Source: Massilia sp. H-1
GTDB taxonomy: Bacteria; Pseudomonadota; Gammaproteobacteria; Burkholderiales; Burkholderiaceae_D
DNA length: 64,000 nucleotides
Direction of reading: 5' to 3'
Assembly: GCA_024703915.1 (NCBI GenBank)
Contig: CP087969.1
Span: 1,116,001-1,180,000 of the forward strand
Part shown: positions 30,034 through 41,661 of the stretch, one piece after another
How positions within the stretch are numbered: position 1 is the first letter of the stretch
Layout of the letters: each line of letters opens with the position of its first letter
Notes under the pieces: generated by a model
Database searches by the model: none
What the model saw: only the letters and a program-made list of their open reading frames with translations
Told to the model about the DNA's origin: nothing
Translations under genes and position numbers: made by a program

Positions 30034-31307
30034 CGCTGAAACATCTCCCTTACCTTGACCAGGCTTGGCGACCAGCGCATCCACCTCGGCACGCGTGTTG
30101 TAGAGCGAGAACGAGGCGCGCTGTGCTTAAGCCACGCCGAAGCGCTGCATGGCAGGCATTGCGCAATGATGGCTAAGCGCAGAATCGCCACGCCGTCAGC
30201 ATCGAGGATGGTGCCGATGTCGTGCGGATGGACGCCATCGAGCACAAACGAGATGATGCTGGCCTTGGCCTTCGCCGTCCCGATGATGCGCACGCCTTCC
30301 ATGTCTGCGAGCAATCCGGTCGCATAGTCGAGCAAGTCGCGCTCGTGGGCGGCAATCGCGCCGATGCCGATCGCCTGGACGTAATCGAGCGCGGCGCCCA
30401 GACCGATCGCCCTGGCAATATTGGGGGTACCCGCTTCGAATTTGTAGGGCAGCTCGTTGTACTCGGTCTTGCCGAAGGTTACCGTCCGTATCATGTCGCC
30501 GCCGACCTGATACGGCGGCATCGCGTCCAGCAAGGCCGCTTTTCCATACAGGACACCGATGCCGGTCGGGCCGAAAATCTTGTGCCCGGAAAATGCGTAG
30601 AAGTCGCAGTCCAGCGCGCGGACGTCCACCCCCAGGTGAGCGATCGCCTGGGCCCCGTCCAGCAGGACCGGCACGCCGTGCATGCGGGCGATGTCGATGA
30701 CGCGCGGACCGGCGTGATGCTGCCGAGCGCGTTGGAAAGATGGGTCAGGGCCACCAGCCTGGTATGCGGCCCGACCAGTTTGGCGAACACGTCCAGGTCG
30801 ATTTCCCCGGCATCGTCGACCGGCGCCACGCGCAATTCCGCGCCCGTTTGCGCACACGCCATTTGCCACGGCACGATGTTCGAATGGTGTTCGATCGCGC
30901 TGATCACGATATTGTCGCTTTCAGTCAGACGCGGCCGTGCATAACTTTGCGCCACCAGGTTGATCGCCTCGGTGGTGCCGCGCACGAACACGATTTCCCG
31001 GGTGTCGGCGGCGTTGATGAAACGCCGGACCTTCTCGCGCGCCCCCTCGTATTGATCGGTGGCGCGCTGGCTCAGCGCATGCACGCCGCGGTGCACATTG
31101 GCGTTGGTGTGGCGGTAGAACGCCATCTCGGCATCGATCACCGACTGCGGCTTGTGGGTCGTCGCGGCGTTGTCGAGATAGACCAGCGGCTTGCCGCGCA
31201 CCGTCTCGCGCAATATCGGAAAATCATTGCGCCATGCGGCGACGTCGCTTGCAGGCGCGCCCCTGAAACGTGTCCCTGGTCCGCAGGACTTCGGCGTCCA
31301 TTTTCAT
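30030..31307 (-). CDS. sufS: cysteine desulfurase SufS
   Basis: Group II PLP desulfurase that takes sulfur from cysteine and passes it to SufU. Motifs: VYLDNAATTHKPQSVIDAE, NVHRGVHALSQRATDQYE, ISAIEHHSNIVPWQ, LLDGAQAIAHLGVDV, and the PLP Lys in FSGHKIFGPTGIG. The catalytic Cys segment near 30150 reads correctly as RAGHHCAMPAMQRFG only after repair of breaks at 30125 and 30172; another lies at 30715. The true ending is SLVKVREMFQR with TGA at 30030, one extra base at about 30065 hiding it. The start overlaps the sufD stop. Confidence 0.93.
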
Positions 31308-32637
31308 GATAGTTCCCTCACGCGCTGGTCTTGCGGCAGGCGCGCCAGCAAGACTTGTTCGAGCCGCGTGCGCAGGGACGCGATCCGAAGGCGATCAATT
31401 ACGTCATGCGCGAAGGCATGCACCAACAGATTTCTCGCCACAAGTTCTTCGATGCCACGCGAACGTAGGTAGAACAGTTGCGTCTCGTCGAGCTAGGCCG
31501 ATGGTGGCGCCGTGCCTGCACTTGACGTCGTCGTTGAAGATTTCGAGCTGCGGCTTGGAATCGATCTCCGCATCTTTCGACAGCAACAAATTGTGGTTGG
31601 CTTGCCAGGCGTCGGTCTTGCGCGCACCGGGATGCACGATCACCTTGCCGTTGAACACGGCATGGGCCCGGCCGTCGAGCACGCCCCGATAGTTTTCGCG
31701 GCTGCTGCCGTTCGGGTGGCGATGGTCGATGCAGGTATGGTTGTCGACATGCTGGCTGGCCCCGGCCAGATACAGGCCGTTCAAGGTGGTCTGGCAGCCG
31801 CTCGCCGCGAAGACGGTGCTGATGTCGTTGCGCGTAAAGGCGCCGCCCAGCGAAAACGAATGCGATTCCATCCGGCTGTCGCGCCCCTGCAGCGCATGGA
31901 TACCTGCCACATGAAATGCGCCGGGCGCCTCCTGCTGCAGCTTGTGGTGTTCGACCACCGCATTCGCTTCGGCAAAGATGTGCGTCACGGCATTGGTAAA
32001 GTACGCCAGTTGATCGGTGCTTAAGCGTAGTGTTCGATGACGCTCGCCTGCGCCCCTGGCTCGGCCACGATCAGGTTGCGCGTATAGCTCGCGCCGCCCG
32101 CTTCGGTCGAGAGGAACAGCAGGTGCACCGGCGCTTCCAGCACGGTGTCGCGCTTGAGATGCAGGTAGGCGCCATCCGCCATGAATGCGGTGTTGAGGGC
32201 GACGAAGGCGGGCTGCTGATCTTCGCTGGCAAGGTAGGGCTGCAGGCTATCCGGCGCCGCGTTCAAGACATCGGCGACACTCCCGAGCACGGCGCCTGCC
32301 TACAAAGCTTCCCGGAGTGGACAATGCTGGCGCATAGCGCCCGTTATGAAACACCAGCAGATGAACAGCATCGTGTTCCAGCGCAAAGCGGCGCGCCAGC
32401 GACGCTGCAACAACGCCGCGCCACGGCCATCGAGCACGACATGGAAGCGATGCCGTTCAAATTCGGCGACGCTGGTGTACTTCCAGTCTTCGTCATGCCT
32501 GGTGGGAAAGCCGTTTTGCGAAAAGATTCAAGCGCCTCGCTGCGCATGCGCATGAGCCAAGGCAGCTGCGCCCCGGGCAGGTTGCGTGCAGCGCGCGCGC
32601 AATCGGCAAGGTAATGGCTGCGAGCATCGGCATTCAT
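31304..32637 (-). CDS. sufD: Fe-S assembly scaffold protein SufD
   Basis: Partner of SufB in the SufBC2D scaffold. Recognisable parts: [56 protein letters not shown]; a beta-helix core with [49 protein letters not shown], strongly diagnostic of SufB/D; and the C-terminal [24 protein letters not shown]. Broken at 31494, 32023 (EHYA followed by STDQLAYF), 32298 and around 32400-32500. The repaired length is about 440 residues. It overlaps both neighbours by four bases. Confidence 0.88.
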
Positions 32638-33421
32638 CGCGTCACTCCCCGATGTACGGGTTTCGCCAGGACGGGCGCGCGGCTTACTGAGCCAGCCATA
32701 GCCGCGCTCTTCCAGTTCCAGCGCCAGCTCCTTGCCACCAGTCTTGACGATGCGCCCCTGCGACAGCACGTGCACGAAATCCGGGACCACGTAATCGAGC
32801 AGGCGCTGGTAGTGCGTGACCAGAATCATCGATCGCTCCGGGCTGCGCAAGGCATTGATGCCTTTGGCAACCAGCTGCAGGGCGTCGATGTCGAGCCCGG
32901 AGTCGGTTTCGTCGAGTATCGCCAGTGCCGGTTCGAGCAGCGCCATCTGCAGGACTTCATTGCGCTTCTTCTCGCCACCGGAAAAGCCTTCATTCACGGC
33001 GCGGTAGAGCAGCTCGTCGCTCATGTCCATCTGCCGCATCTTTTGCTTGATCAGCGTGAGAAACTCGATTGCGTCGAGCTCGGGCAAACCACGATGCTTA
33101 AGCGCACATTGTTGAGCGCGGCCTTGAGCAGATAGACATTGCTCACGCCGGGAATCTCCACCGGGTACTGGAACGCCAGAAATACGCCTTCGCGGGCACG
33201 TTCTTCCGGCGCCAGCGGCAACAGATCGCAGCCTTGATACAGCATGGTGCCACCGGTGACCTGATAGGTATCGCGCCCGGCCAGTACCTGCGCCAGCGTG
33301 CTCTTTCCCGAGCCGTTCGGCCCCATGATGGCGTGCACTTCATGGCGTTGACCGTCAGGTCCAGACCGTGCAGGATGGGCGTCTGCTCGACGCTGACTTG
33401 TAGATTGCTTATCTTTAACAT
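32634..33421 (-). CDS. sufC: Fe-S assembly ATPase SufC
   Basis: ABC-type ATPase that drives the SufBD scaffold. [24 protein letters not shown], Walker [20 protein letters not shown], SufC-specific [15 protein letters not shown], signature [18 protein letters not shown], Walker [17 protein letters not shown] and the switch His in [16 protein letters not shown]. Broken at 33100 and 33340. The C-terminus is uncertain: the frame as written runs through [18 protein letters not shown] into sufD; a one-base correction near 32690 gives a TGA overlapping the sufD ATG. Confidence 0.92.
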
Positions 33422-33441
33422 GATTTGACTTCCTCTCAGCG

Positions 33442-34891
<1,450 letters not shown>

Positions 34892-34914
34892 GATCCGCTT
34901 CCCCGTTCTCGCCC

Positions 34915-35403
34915 TCAGGCTTCATCGACCAACCGCCGCGCTGTGGCGCCCCGCTTGAGCGCCCCTCTGCCCGTGATGGCGCTGACATCGACCGTCTGCG
35001 CGGCCGGTTCGGCCATTTGCTTCAGCGTGACGCCGTCCAGCAAGCCCAGCACGAGCTGATTGACCCGCAGCCAGTTGGCGCGCACCACGCAGCCCGATTC
35101 CTGCGAGCACAAGCCCGGCGTGACGCTGCATTCCGTCATGCCGATCGGGCCGTCCATGGCGTCAATGATGTCCGCCAGCGATATCTGATCGGCTGGACGC
35201 GCGAGCAAGTAGCCGCCGGTCGGTCCCCGTGTCGAGGTCACCAGTGCGCTGCGCGCCAGGATCTTGAGAATCTTGCTCACGGTCGGCAAGGGCACATGGA
35301 TCGTTGCCGAGATCTCGGCGGCGCTTCGGCTCCGGTCTGGCTCACGAACCATTGAGGTCAACACAACAATGCCGTAATCGGCCATCTTGCTTAATCTGAG
35401 CAT
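34915..35403 (-). CDS. Rrf2-family SUF regulator (IscR-like)
   Basis: Fe-S sensing repressor of the suf operon. The winged helix starts MLRLSKMADYGIVVLTSM; the recognition region is VPLPTVSKILKILARSALVTSTRGPTGGYLLARP. Three cysteines at CSVTPGLCSQESGC form the expected cluster-binding site. The intact frame gives 162 residues, matching the proteobacterial SUF regulator family. It is the first gene of the operon, so autorepression through the operator at 35428-35443 is likely. Symbol left empty because iscR and sufR usage differs. Confidence 0.92.
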   Translation of the reverse strand: MLRLSKMADYGIVVLTSMVREPDRSRSAAEISATIHVPLPTVSKILKILARSALVTSTRGPTGGYLLARPADQISLADIIDAMDGPIGMTECSVTPGLCSQESGCVVRANWLRVNQLVLGLLDGVTLKQMAEPAAQTVDVSAITGRGALKRGATARRLVDEA

Positions 35404-35422
35404 GATTTTCTGGGCTGGGTTT

Positions 35423-35461
35423 ATATGGTACTAGTTTAGTCCCATTAAAAAGCGATTGCAA
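35423..35461 (-). promoter_or_regulatory. suf operon promoter with IscR type-1-like operator
   Basis: On the minus strand, -35 TTGCAA (35461-35456), a 17-base spacer and -10 TAAACT (35438-35433). The imperfect palindrome GGACTAAACTAGTACC overlaps the -10 and matches the core of the type-1 IscR site (GACT, seven bases, AGTC) with few differences, followed by CATAT. A cluster-bearing Rrf2 repressor bound here would block RNA polymerase. Confidence 0.65.
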
Positions 35462-36010
35462 GTGGCACGTTGACCGGCGTCATCCGCTGGATTGGAAAGC
35501 GCACCGGATTGATCGCTCTGTTCTGGTGCCGACATCGATGATGGCCAAGTCGAACCATCGTTAAGGAAAAGGCGGTGTCATCAAGTTGACAAGACTTCCC
35601 GCCATGAACGACGCTAACTCCAGCAGAGAAAACTTGGATGCGCCAAGTCGATGAGCCACGAGCGCATGGCCCGCATTGCAAGTTCCCGCGGCAAGACCAA
35701 CTCGCTTGACGGAGTGTATCGAGAACCGTTGTCATCTTTGAACGTCACGGCATGTCCAATCGAGAACGCGATCGGAAAGGCTCGCTTCGTGCTCGCGATG
35801 TTCACCTGAATTGTCGGCACTGCCGCTTGCGCCGAATTCTGTCATGTGCAGGTGCTTTAGTCCGGCCTGTTCGAGAAGTAGCAGAAGAATGCTCTCTACA
35901 AACAGAAGGATCCAGAAAATCTTGCGGTACTTCACCCAGTCATTCATTTGTCTAGCATCCACCAGCGACAGCGGAGAGATCTTGAAGCGCGACCTGTTCC
36001 TGTGAATCAT
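35445..36010 (-). CDS. small membrane-anchored protein of unknown function
   Basis: Not recognised. The N-terminus MIHRNRSRFKISPLSLVDARQMNDW is cytoplasmic in style, followed by one transmembrane span (FWILLFVESILLLLLEQAG). The rest, VPTIQVNIASTKRAFPIAFSIGHAVTFKDDNGSRYTPSSELVLPRELAMRAMRSWLIDLA, would be periplasmic. Frame breaks near 35815 and 35650 must be assumed, and these do not contain the usual GCTTAAGC string, so the reading is less secure. The 3' end overlaps the suf promoter. It may be cotranscribed with the lipoprotein gene just upstream. Confidence 0.4.
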
Positions 36011-36022
36011 GAAGGAGCTTGC

Positions 36023-36478
36023 TCATGTAGTCGGGATTTGACAGCTGGATGACTGCCACCTGCCGGTCCGTGTCGTGATTGAAAATCCGAAGCGATTGAA
36101 GTCCCTTCCACTGAGCCGGGGAAGCTCAATTTCAAACTGCCGCAAGAACTCGCACTTTGTGGAGACGACGGAAAACCGTGCCTTCGTGTCGATGTGAATC
36201 ACGCCCTAGTGCGCGGCATCGACAGTCAGGTAAGGACGGGAAAAAGGCCCGGACGTATAAAAGGAGGTACGCACGACAAGGCGCAAGGTGTCCGCACTGA
36301 CGGAGGCATGCAAGAGCTCCGGGACAGGATCATGTTGGGCATCGACAGAATCGAGCGAGCCAGTCGACGCCATCAAGCGCACAGGCGCGCCCGCCGCATA
36401 CGCGAGCAATTCGTCGCCCAACTGACACCCTCCAACAACAAGGACGATGGCAGTCAGGATGATATTTCTGAGTTTCAC
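36023..36478 (-). CDS. small lipoprotein, interrupted by an in-frame stop
   Basis: The signal peptide MKLRNIILTAIVLVVGGC ends in a lipobox (VVGGC), so the mature protein starts at Cys18 and is membrane-attached. Readable parts are QLGDELLAYAAGAPVRLMASTG, SVSADTLRLVVRTSFYTSG and, after an in-frame TAG at 36204-36206, GVIHIDTKARFSVVSTKCEFLRQFEIELPRLSG. The TAG lies in CACTAGGGC and may be another read error. No family recognised. One of four small envelope genes in the same direction. Confidence 0.5.
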
Positions 36479-36523
36479 TCTATTTCCTATAAACGCAAAG
36501 TCGCGGCGCCAGCTCTGCCCGGC

Positions 36524-36944
36524 CTACTTCCTGTGACTTGCCTTCTTTGGCCAATCCGTCCCACCAAAATCGGCAATCTTTTCTCGCGGTGTATTTTCTT
36601 GAATCACCAGCTTGCCCGAAGACAACGCCCACTCGCACTCGCTATCCAACTGCGCCTTCTGGTATCGTCGCGGCAGCTATTCTCGATTCCCGGATCCGGC
36701 GCTGAAAATTGGCATCCGTTTTTGCCTCCCGGTATTCCTTGCGATGCCCGTAAAAAACTGCATCGACGGCGGCGCGATAGTATTTTGTATTTTCAGGCTG
36801 CACCTCGGAACAGAGCACCCCGTACGCCAGGATGGCCGGAGCGGACGAGGCGAGGCTGCAATGCTTCTCCCCGGTCGGGCAATTGTCCGCCGCGAACGCG
36901 CTTTGCGTCATCAGCAGTGCGACGAGTGCTGTCGAAAATTTCAT
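36524..36944 (-). CDS. small exported protein of unknown function
   Basis: A signal peptide MKFSTALVALLMTQSAFA is followed by ADNCPTGEKHCSLASSAPAILAYGVLCSEV with three Cys, and the helical YYRAAVDAVFYGHRKEYREAKTDANFQRRIRESRIAAATIP. After a one-base break near 36663 the frame continues QLDSECEWALSSGKLVIQENTPREKIADFGGTDWP. About 138 residues. The start at MKF is preferred over the upstream METEYMKF because it begins the signal peptide. Function unknown. Confidence 0.5.
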
Positions 36945-37009
36945 ATATTCGGTTTCCAAGATGCCTGTTGCCCCAGCGCGGGCCTTGATTACTTCGCCTC
37001 AGCGACCGT

Positions 37010-37592
37010 TCATGAGGCCTTCAGGTCGCGAATGAAGCGGGACATGATCTCATCCATCGCCAATTTGCTGGATTGGTGAATGGCGTTTTTCATGCCGAAG
37101 GCGCTTAGCCCAGAACATCTTTCCACCCTGGGTCTTTCCGTCTGCAGTGTAGGCTTTCTTAAAGATTTCACCGCTTGCATTGCGCACGCTGATCGTCATT
37201 GCGATGTGCGCACCGAAGTCTTCGAACGTGTAATTATTCAGGTCAAAGATGATCGTCTTTCCGCCCCCCTGGGTTTCCGAGCTGGCTTTGGATAATTTGC
37301 CCAGCGCTTGGACCACATCTTGCGATTTCATCGTCGCGTCCAGCACGGTGCCGAACTCCATGACCCAGACGTTCGCATACCCAGTCGTCACCGAGCGGAA
37401 TTCATAATGATGATCGCGTGTGGCCGCAGGCAAAAAATACTGATCCGCCACCTTGGCAGTGTCGAACTTGGCAGCGCCCTGGTTCTTGTCCAGGTAGCGG
37501 TCGTAATCTTGCGCAACTGGGTGCATGATGGAGCAGCCGGTAACCAGCATCAAAGCGGCAAGCATGGCAAGGCAGCGCAATGTCGAATACAT
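37010..37592 (-). CDS. lipoprotein of unknown function
   Basis: Lipobox in LAALMLVTGC of the signal peptide. The mature part begins SIMHPVAQDYDRYLDKNQG, then AATRDHHYEFRSVTTGYANVWVMEFGTVLDATMKSQ, GGGKTIIFDLNNYTFEDFGAHIAMTISV and KKAYTADGKTQGGKMFWAG. After repair at 37108 it ends KNAIHQSSKLAMDEIMSRFIRDLKAS, a style seen in outer-membrane lipoproteins that bind multimers (for example YajG-like), but the family is not recognised. About 190 residues. Confidence 0.65.
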
Positions 37593-37705
37593 GGGATTCC
37601 TCAGAGAGTGGTAGCAAGATGGCGGATAGCCGGAACGGCCCCGCTCATCGCTCCCGGAGTCTACAACACCGGGGGCGATCATCACACTGATTCCGGCCGG
37701 GTGCC

Positions 37706-39107
37706 TTAGCGCAACGGCACCGGATACGTCGCAACGCTGACATTGCCATCCTTGTCGACCGCCTGCACGCCGAAGAAATAATTATCCTTCGACAGCTTGA
37801 CCGTCGCTTCGGTGACATTGCCCACGTCCTTGTAGCCTTCCCACTGCGCGGCCGTCGTGTCGCGCCACACGATGCGGTAGCCAAGCGACATCCGGTTCCG
37901 GGTTCGCCTTCCACACCAGCGAGGAATCATTCTCCAGCTTCGCCGTGCGCATTTGCACCTGCTGCAGCGCGGCTTGCGCCAGCGACAGCGTGGCCAGCGC
38001 CGCCGCATTCACGCGCGACATTGGCGATGTAGTTGTAATCGTTGTACTCCGGCAGATCGCCGAACTGCTTGCCGTCTTCCTTGCGCACGTTCTGGTGCTG
38101 GTGCGTGAAGTCTTCGTTCGGCTCAGGTAAAGCGCAGCGCGGCAAAGCCCCGCTCCAGGAAAGGCATGTGGTCGCCGCCACGCAGGTAACGGTCGCGGCG
38201 CTGGATCACGCTCACTTTGAAGCCCGGCACGTAGCGCTCATGCCACCTGCTTGACGTGGCGCGCCAGCTGGCGCGAGATCGAATCGTTTTCGCCGCCCGT
38301 GGCCAGCAAGGCGCAGTTGACCTCATTGAGTTCCTTGGTGGCGGGAATGGATTCGGCGAACAGGCGCACTTGCTTGTCGTCCACGCGCCCATCGTCGGGC
38401 GCGAGCTGCCGATGATGTCGTTGGTGAACATGCTTAGAAGCGATATTGAGCTTGTTCTGTTTCGCCTGCTCGGCCCAGTGGGCCGCGCCCAGCAAGCCCT
38501 GCTCTTCCGCCGCCACCGTCATGAAGACAATGGTCGCATCGAATTTGTGGCGCGCCATCACGCACGCCATTTCCATCACCGCGGCCGAACCGGAGGCGTC
38601 GTCGTTGGCGCCGGGCGCGTCGCCCGCGGCGTCCATGATGTCGGTGTTGCGCGAGTCGTAGTGGCCGCTGACGACGTAGATGCGGTCCCTGGATGCGTCT
38701 TGCGTACCGGGCAAGGTGGCGACCACGTTGACGATCTCGGTCGGACGCGAGATGCGGGCCGATACCGGCGCCATATGGCTGTCGAAGGCGACCTGCAGAC
38801 GTCCGCTCGCTTGCACGCCGCAACGTTCCAGCTCGCTCTTGATCCAGCGCCGCGCGGCGCCGATGCCGACCGTGTCCGACGTGGTATCGGACATCGTGTG
38901 ACGCGTCTTGAAGCCGACCAGCTTGCGCACATAGCCTTCAATGCGCTGCGCCGAAATATCGGCCACGATCTTGTCGATCTGGGGCTGGTGGCGCTCGGCC
39001 GGGCGGGTTGAGGCTGGCGACGGTGGCTTGGGCGTGGCGCCCACGTGGCCCCCGAATGCGGCGATAACCGTGCCCAGCACAATGGACGACAGAGGAAGTG
39101 ATTTCAT
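37706..39107 (-). CDS. exported M28 family zinc peptidase
   Basis: Secreted aminopeptidase-like enzyme. A signal peptide (LSSIVLGTVIAAFGGHVGA) and a propeptide-like region precede the peptidase: VVSGHYDSRNTDIM gives zinc ligands His and Asp; PGANDDASGSAAVMEMA the bridging Asp; FMTVAAEEQGLLGAAHWAEQ the catalytic Glu pair; GGDHMPFLERGFAALRFTE the last His. The C-terminal PDVAWLPHRVARHD-type region, after repair MSLGYRIVWRDTTAAQWEGYKDVGN to DGNVSVATYPVPLR, looks like a fibronectin III domain. Broken at 37890, 38022, 38127, 38240, 38400 and 38433. Confidence 0.85.
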
Positions 39108-39270
39108 ACGCGCCTTTCCCTAAATGGAGCCGCTAGTGTCGCACAAGGCGGCACGCTGACGGCGTCCTTACAGGCAAAAATAGTCGGAAGGGAAAGCGCG
39201 CATCTTTACGGCATTTTTACATGTCGGGGTATAGCCTGAAGCTGTCACCAACAACAGAAAGGCTTCCATC

Positions 39271-40035
39271 ATGTTCATTCTTCTTGCCGCGCTCACCCTG
39301 CTGGCTTAGCTTCGGTCTGGCCGGACTGCGGGTCGCGAACCAGTTCGAACGCGGCGTCGTTTTCCCGGCTCGGCAAGTTGCGCGGCACGCGCGGCCCCGG
39401 CCTGTACTGGCTGATCCCGCTATTTGAATGGCAGGTCATGGTCGACCTGCGCACCATCACGGCCTCGGTCCAGCAGCAGGAAACGATCACGCGCGACAAC
39501 GTGCCGGTCAAGATTACGGCTGTCGTCTGGTACAGCACGGTGGACCCGATCCGCGCCGTGATCGATGTGCGCGATGTGGACGGCGCCGTGATCCAGGTTG
39601 CACTGACGTCGCTGCGCAACATCATCGGCCGCCACACGCTCGACGATGTGCTCAAGGAACAGGAACAACTGGCCGGGATCATGCGCCAGGCCATCGATGC
39701 GGCCACCGAGCCCTGGGGCGTGAAAGTCACGCGGGTCGAAATGCGGAATGTGGAAATTCCAAATTCGATGCAGCGCGCCATGGCCCAGGAAGCCGAAGCG
39801 CTGCGCGAGAAGCGGGCCCGCATCATCAAGGCGGAAGCGGAACTCGATGCTTCGGTCAAGCTCAAGGAGGCGGCAGGTATGATCATGGAACACCCGGCCG
39901 GGCTGGAACTGCGCCGCATGCAAATGATTACCGAGGTCGGTGCGGAACAGAACACGACCACCATCATCATGTTCCCGAGCGAATTTGTGGCGGCAGCGCG
40001 GGATTGCCGATATGGCGGCCGCGGCGCGCAAATGA
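39271..40035 (+). CDS. slipin / SPFH (band 7) membrane protein
   Basis: One N-terminal hairpin-type membrane segment (MFILLAALTLL), then the SPFH domain: [77 protein letters not shown] and WGVKVTRVEMRNVEIPNSMQRAMAQEAEALREKRARIIKAEAE, the latter a coiled coil. Breaks at 39302 (LLAGFGLAGLRV expected), 39367 and 40000; repair of the last gives the ending AAAGIADMAAAARK at 40035. Bacterial slipins organise membrane microdomains; no NfeD-type partner gene is adjacent. Confidence 0.88.
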
Positions 40036-40049
40036 ACAGGCCAGCTGGG

Positions 40050-40146
40050 CGGTAATCCCGTTCAGTGAAGGATTTTTTACCTTGCGAACGGGATAGCGTG
40101 CCGCTTTCGCCTTGACAGCGCAGTCGTATGAACGACCGGAGGCCGT
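40050..40146 (+). repeat. long inverted repeat, left copy
   Basis: About 95 bases just downstream of the slipin gene (from GGTAATCCCGTTCAGTGAAGG to CGTATGAACGACCGG) recur in inverse orientation at 41088-41184 with roughly 90 percent identity by eye. Confidence 0.85.
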
Positions 40147-40206
40147 CATCGAACATGGGACGCAGGCTAAGCGCATGCAAAGACGTTTACAACACATAAA
40201 ACGAAA

Positions 40207-40236
40207 AATGCCGTTCAGTCTGAACTGAACGGCATT
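40207..40236 (-). terminator. terminator of the outer-membrane barrel gene
   Basis: Arms ATGCCGTTCAG and CTGAACGGCAT; on the minus strand the hairpin is followed by TTTTTCG, 34 bases after the gene's stop. Confidence 0.75.
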
Positions 40237-40269
40237 CCACGCAGCGGTTTTTTACAGGGCGGTGCGAAC

Positions 40270-40793
40270 TTAGAAGCTCACTGCCACGCTTAAGCGCTGA
40301 CATTGCTGACTTCCTTGTACAGGCGCTGTACTTCCACACGGCCTTGTACTGTCGGGGTGAAAGCGTAAGTGGCGCCAAAACCGAACAACGGCTTGCTTTC
40401 GGACGCTTTCGAGTTATTGCCACGCAGAGTCACGCGATTGTAGCCCACGCGGCCGAGCAAGCCGAAGCCCGACTGGCCCAGCGGGAAGGTGCCGACTGCG
40501 GACAGCGCGACCTGGTTGGCTTTGACATCGACGCCGTTGACTTCGGTGTCAGCCAGCAGGCGAGCGCTGCCTTCAATGGCGATGAACTCGTTGAACTGGT
40601 AGCCCAGGAAGCCACCGACGCCAACACGGCTGATATCTTTGGTCACTGCGTTGCTGCCATCGTCATTTTGGAACAGCGCTTTGTCCACCGTGGTGCTGCC
40701 GACGTCAACGCCAGCGTACATGTGCGGTTCAGCGGCCAGGGCCGACGACGACAGAAGGGCAGCGCTTGCTGCGATTGCGATTTGCTTGAACAT
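40270..40793 (-). CDS. small outer-membrane beta-barrel protein
   Basis: A signal peptide (IAIAASAALLSSSALA) and an eight-stranded-barrel style body: PHMYAGVDVGSTTVD, RVGVGGFLGYQFNEFIAIEGSARLL, VALSAVGTFPLGQSGFGLLGRVGYNRV, PLFGFGATYAFTPTVQGRVEVQRLY. Repair of the break at 40290 gives the C-terminal SAGVAVSF with final Phe, the barrel-assembly signal. Length of about 172 residues fits the OmpA-transmembrane or OmpW/OprF-like small barrels, without a peptidoglycan domain. The gene and its terminator lie between two inverted copies of a 95-base repeat. Confidence 0.78.
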
Positions 40794-41087
40794 GAAGAAC
40801 CTTAATTTTGTGAATGTTGCGCAGTCAGGTCAGCGATCACGACCGGGGTAAAATTATCTCATATTTTGTGCAACTTTTTCCAAATGCAACATTGTTTCCC
40901 ATGAAAACAACAGCAATGCGCACCTGGTCAGAAACGCATCGCCACGCCCGCGATGGACGCAAAGTGCAAGCCCACTGATGCCAGCGTCATCCGCGCTTTC
41001 CATATCGTCCAGTTCGAGCTGCATTGGGCGGCAGCGTCCATGAAGCATCTGAGAGAAAGGCCAGCTAGCCTCCAGAATGAACAACGG

Positions 41088-41184
41088 CCCGGTCGTTCAT
41101 ACGACCGGGCCGTCAAGGCGAAAGCGGCACGCTATCCCGTCCGCAAGGTGAAAAATCCTTCACTGAACGGCATTACCGCTGGGC
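41088..41184 (-). repeat. long inverted repeat, right copy
   Basis: Inverse copy of 40050-40146, directly downstream of comEA. The end CGGCCCGGTCGTTCATACGA with ACCGGGCCG forms a strong hairpin by itself. Each copy lies just 3' of a gene and in the same relative orientation to it. Confidence 0.85.
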
Positions 41185-41198
41185 GGGCTGATCTGCGT

Positions 41199-41551
41199 TT
41201 ACATCTTCGCGGCAGCCGGGGCCGCTTTGGCCTCGGCCGCCTTTTGTTTGACGGGCGCCGGTTTGCCCATCGGCGCCCCGCTCATCGGCTTGCTTGGCGA
41301 CCACCAGGCCGAGCGGTCGAGAGTTTGGCGGCGCGCTTGTCGCCCACGCCCTTGACGCGTTTTTGGAAGTCGGCCCAGTCTTTGAATTCGCCCTTGGCGC
41401 GTTCGTCGAGGATCTGCTTGGACATGGCCGGGCCGACACCCTTGACGCTGTCGAGCGCGGCCGTATCGGCCTTGTTGACGTCAACCTGTGCAAAGGCAAA
41501 GCCCGTCGTGGCGATCAGGGCGGCGACTGCAAACATCAGTTTCTTGATCAT
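41199..41551 (-). CDS. comEA: ComEA-like helix-hairpin-helix DNA-binding protein
   Basis: Periplasmic DNA-binding protein of natural-transformation systems. A signal peptide (LMFAVAALIATTGFAFA) precedes the tandem helix-hairpin-helix domain VDVNKADTAALDSVKGVGPAMSKQILDERAKGEFKDWADFQKRVKGVGDKRAAKLS. After repair at 41288 (VVAGKPMSGAPMGKPAP) the tail is Lys/Ala/Pro-rich, ending AEAKAAPAAAKM. The function in uptake is inferred from the family; no other competence gene is in the window. Confidence 0.88.
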
Positions 41552-41602
41552 GCGTGTTCTCCAGGTGGTCGGGACGGCACCATGCCGCCCACCACCTGCT
41601 AA

Positions 41603-41635
41603 CGTCCCGGTCCTTGCGCAGGGCCGACCGGGACG
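41603..41635. terminator. hairpin between rfaE and comEA
   Basis: Perfect ten-base arms CGTCCCGGTC and GACCGGGACG. No T-run follows, so it may be a rho-independent terminator of weak type or an mRNA-stabilising hairpin. Confidence 0.5.
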
Positions 41636-41661
41636 ATTGAGACTCATCAATACCGCGTGGT

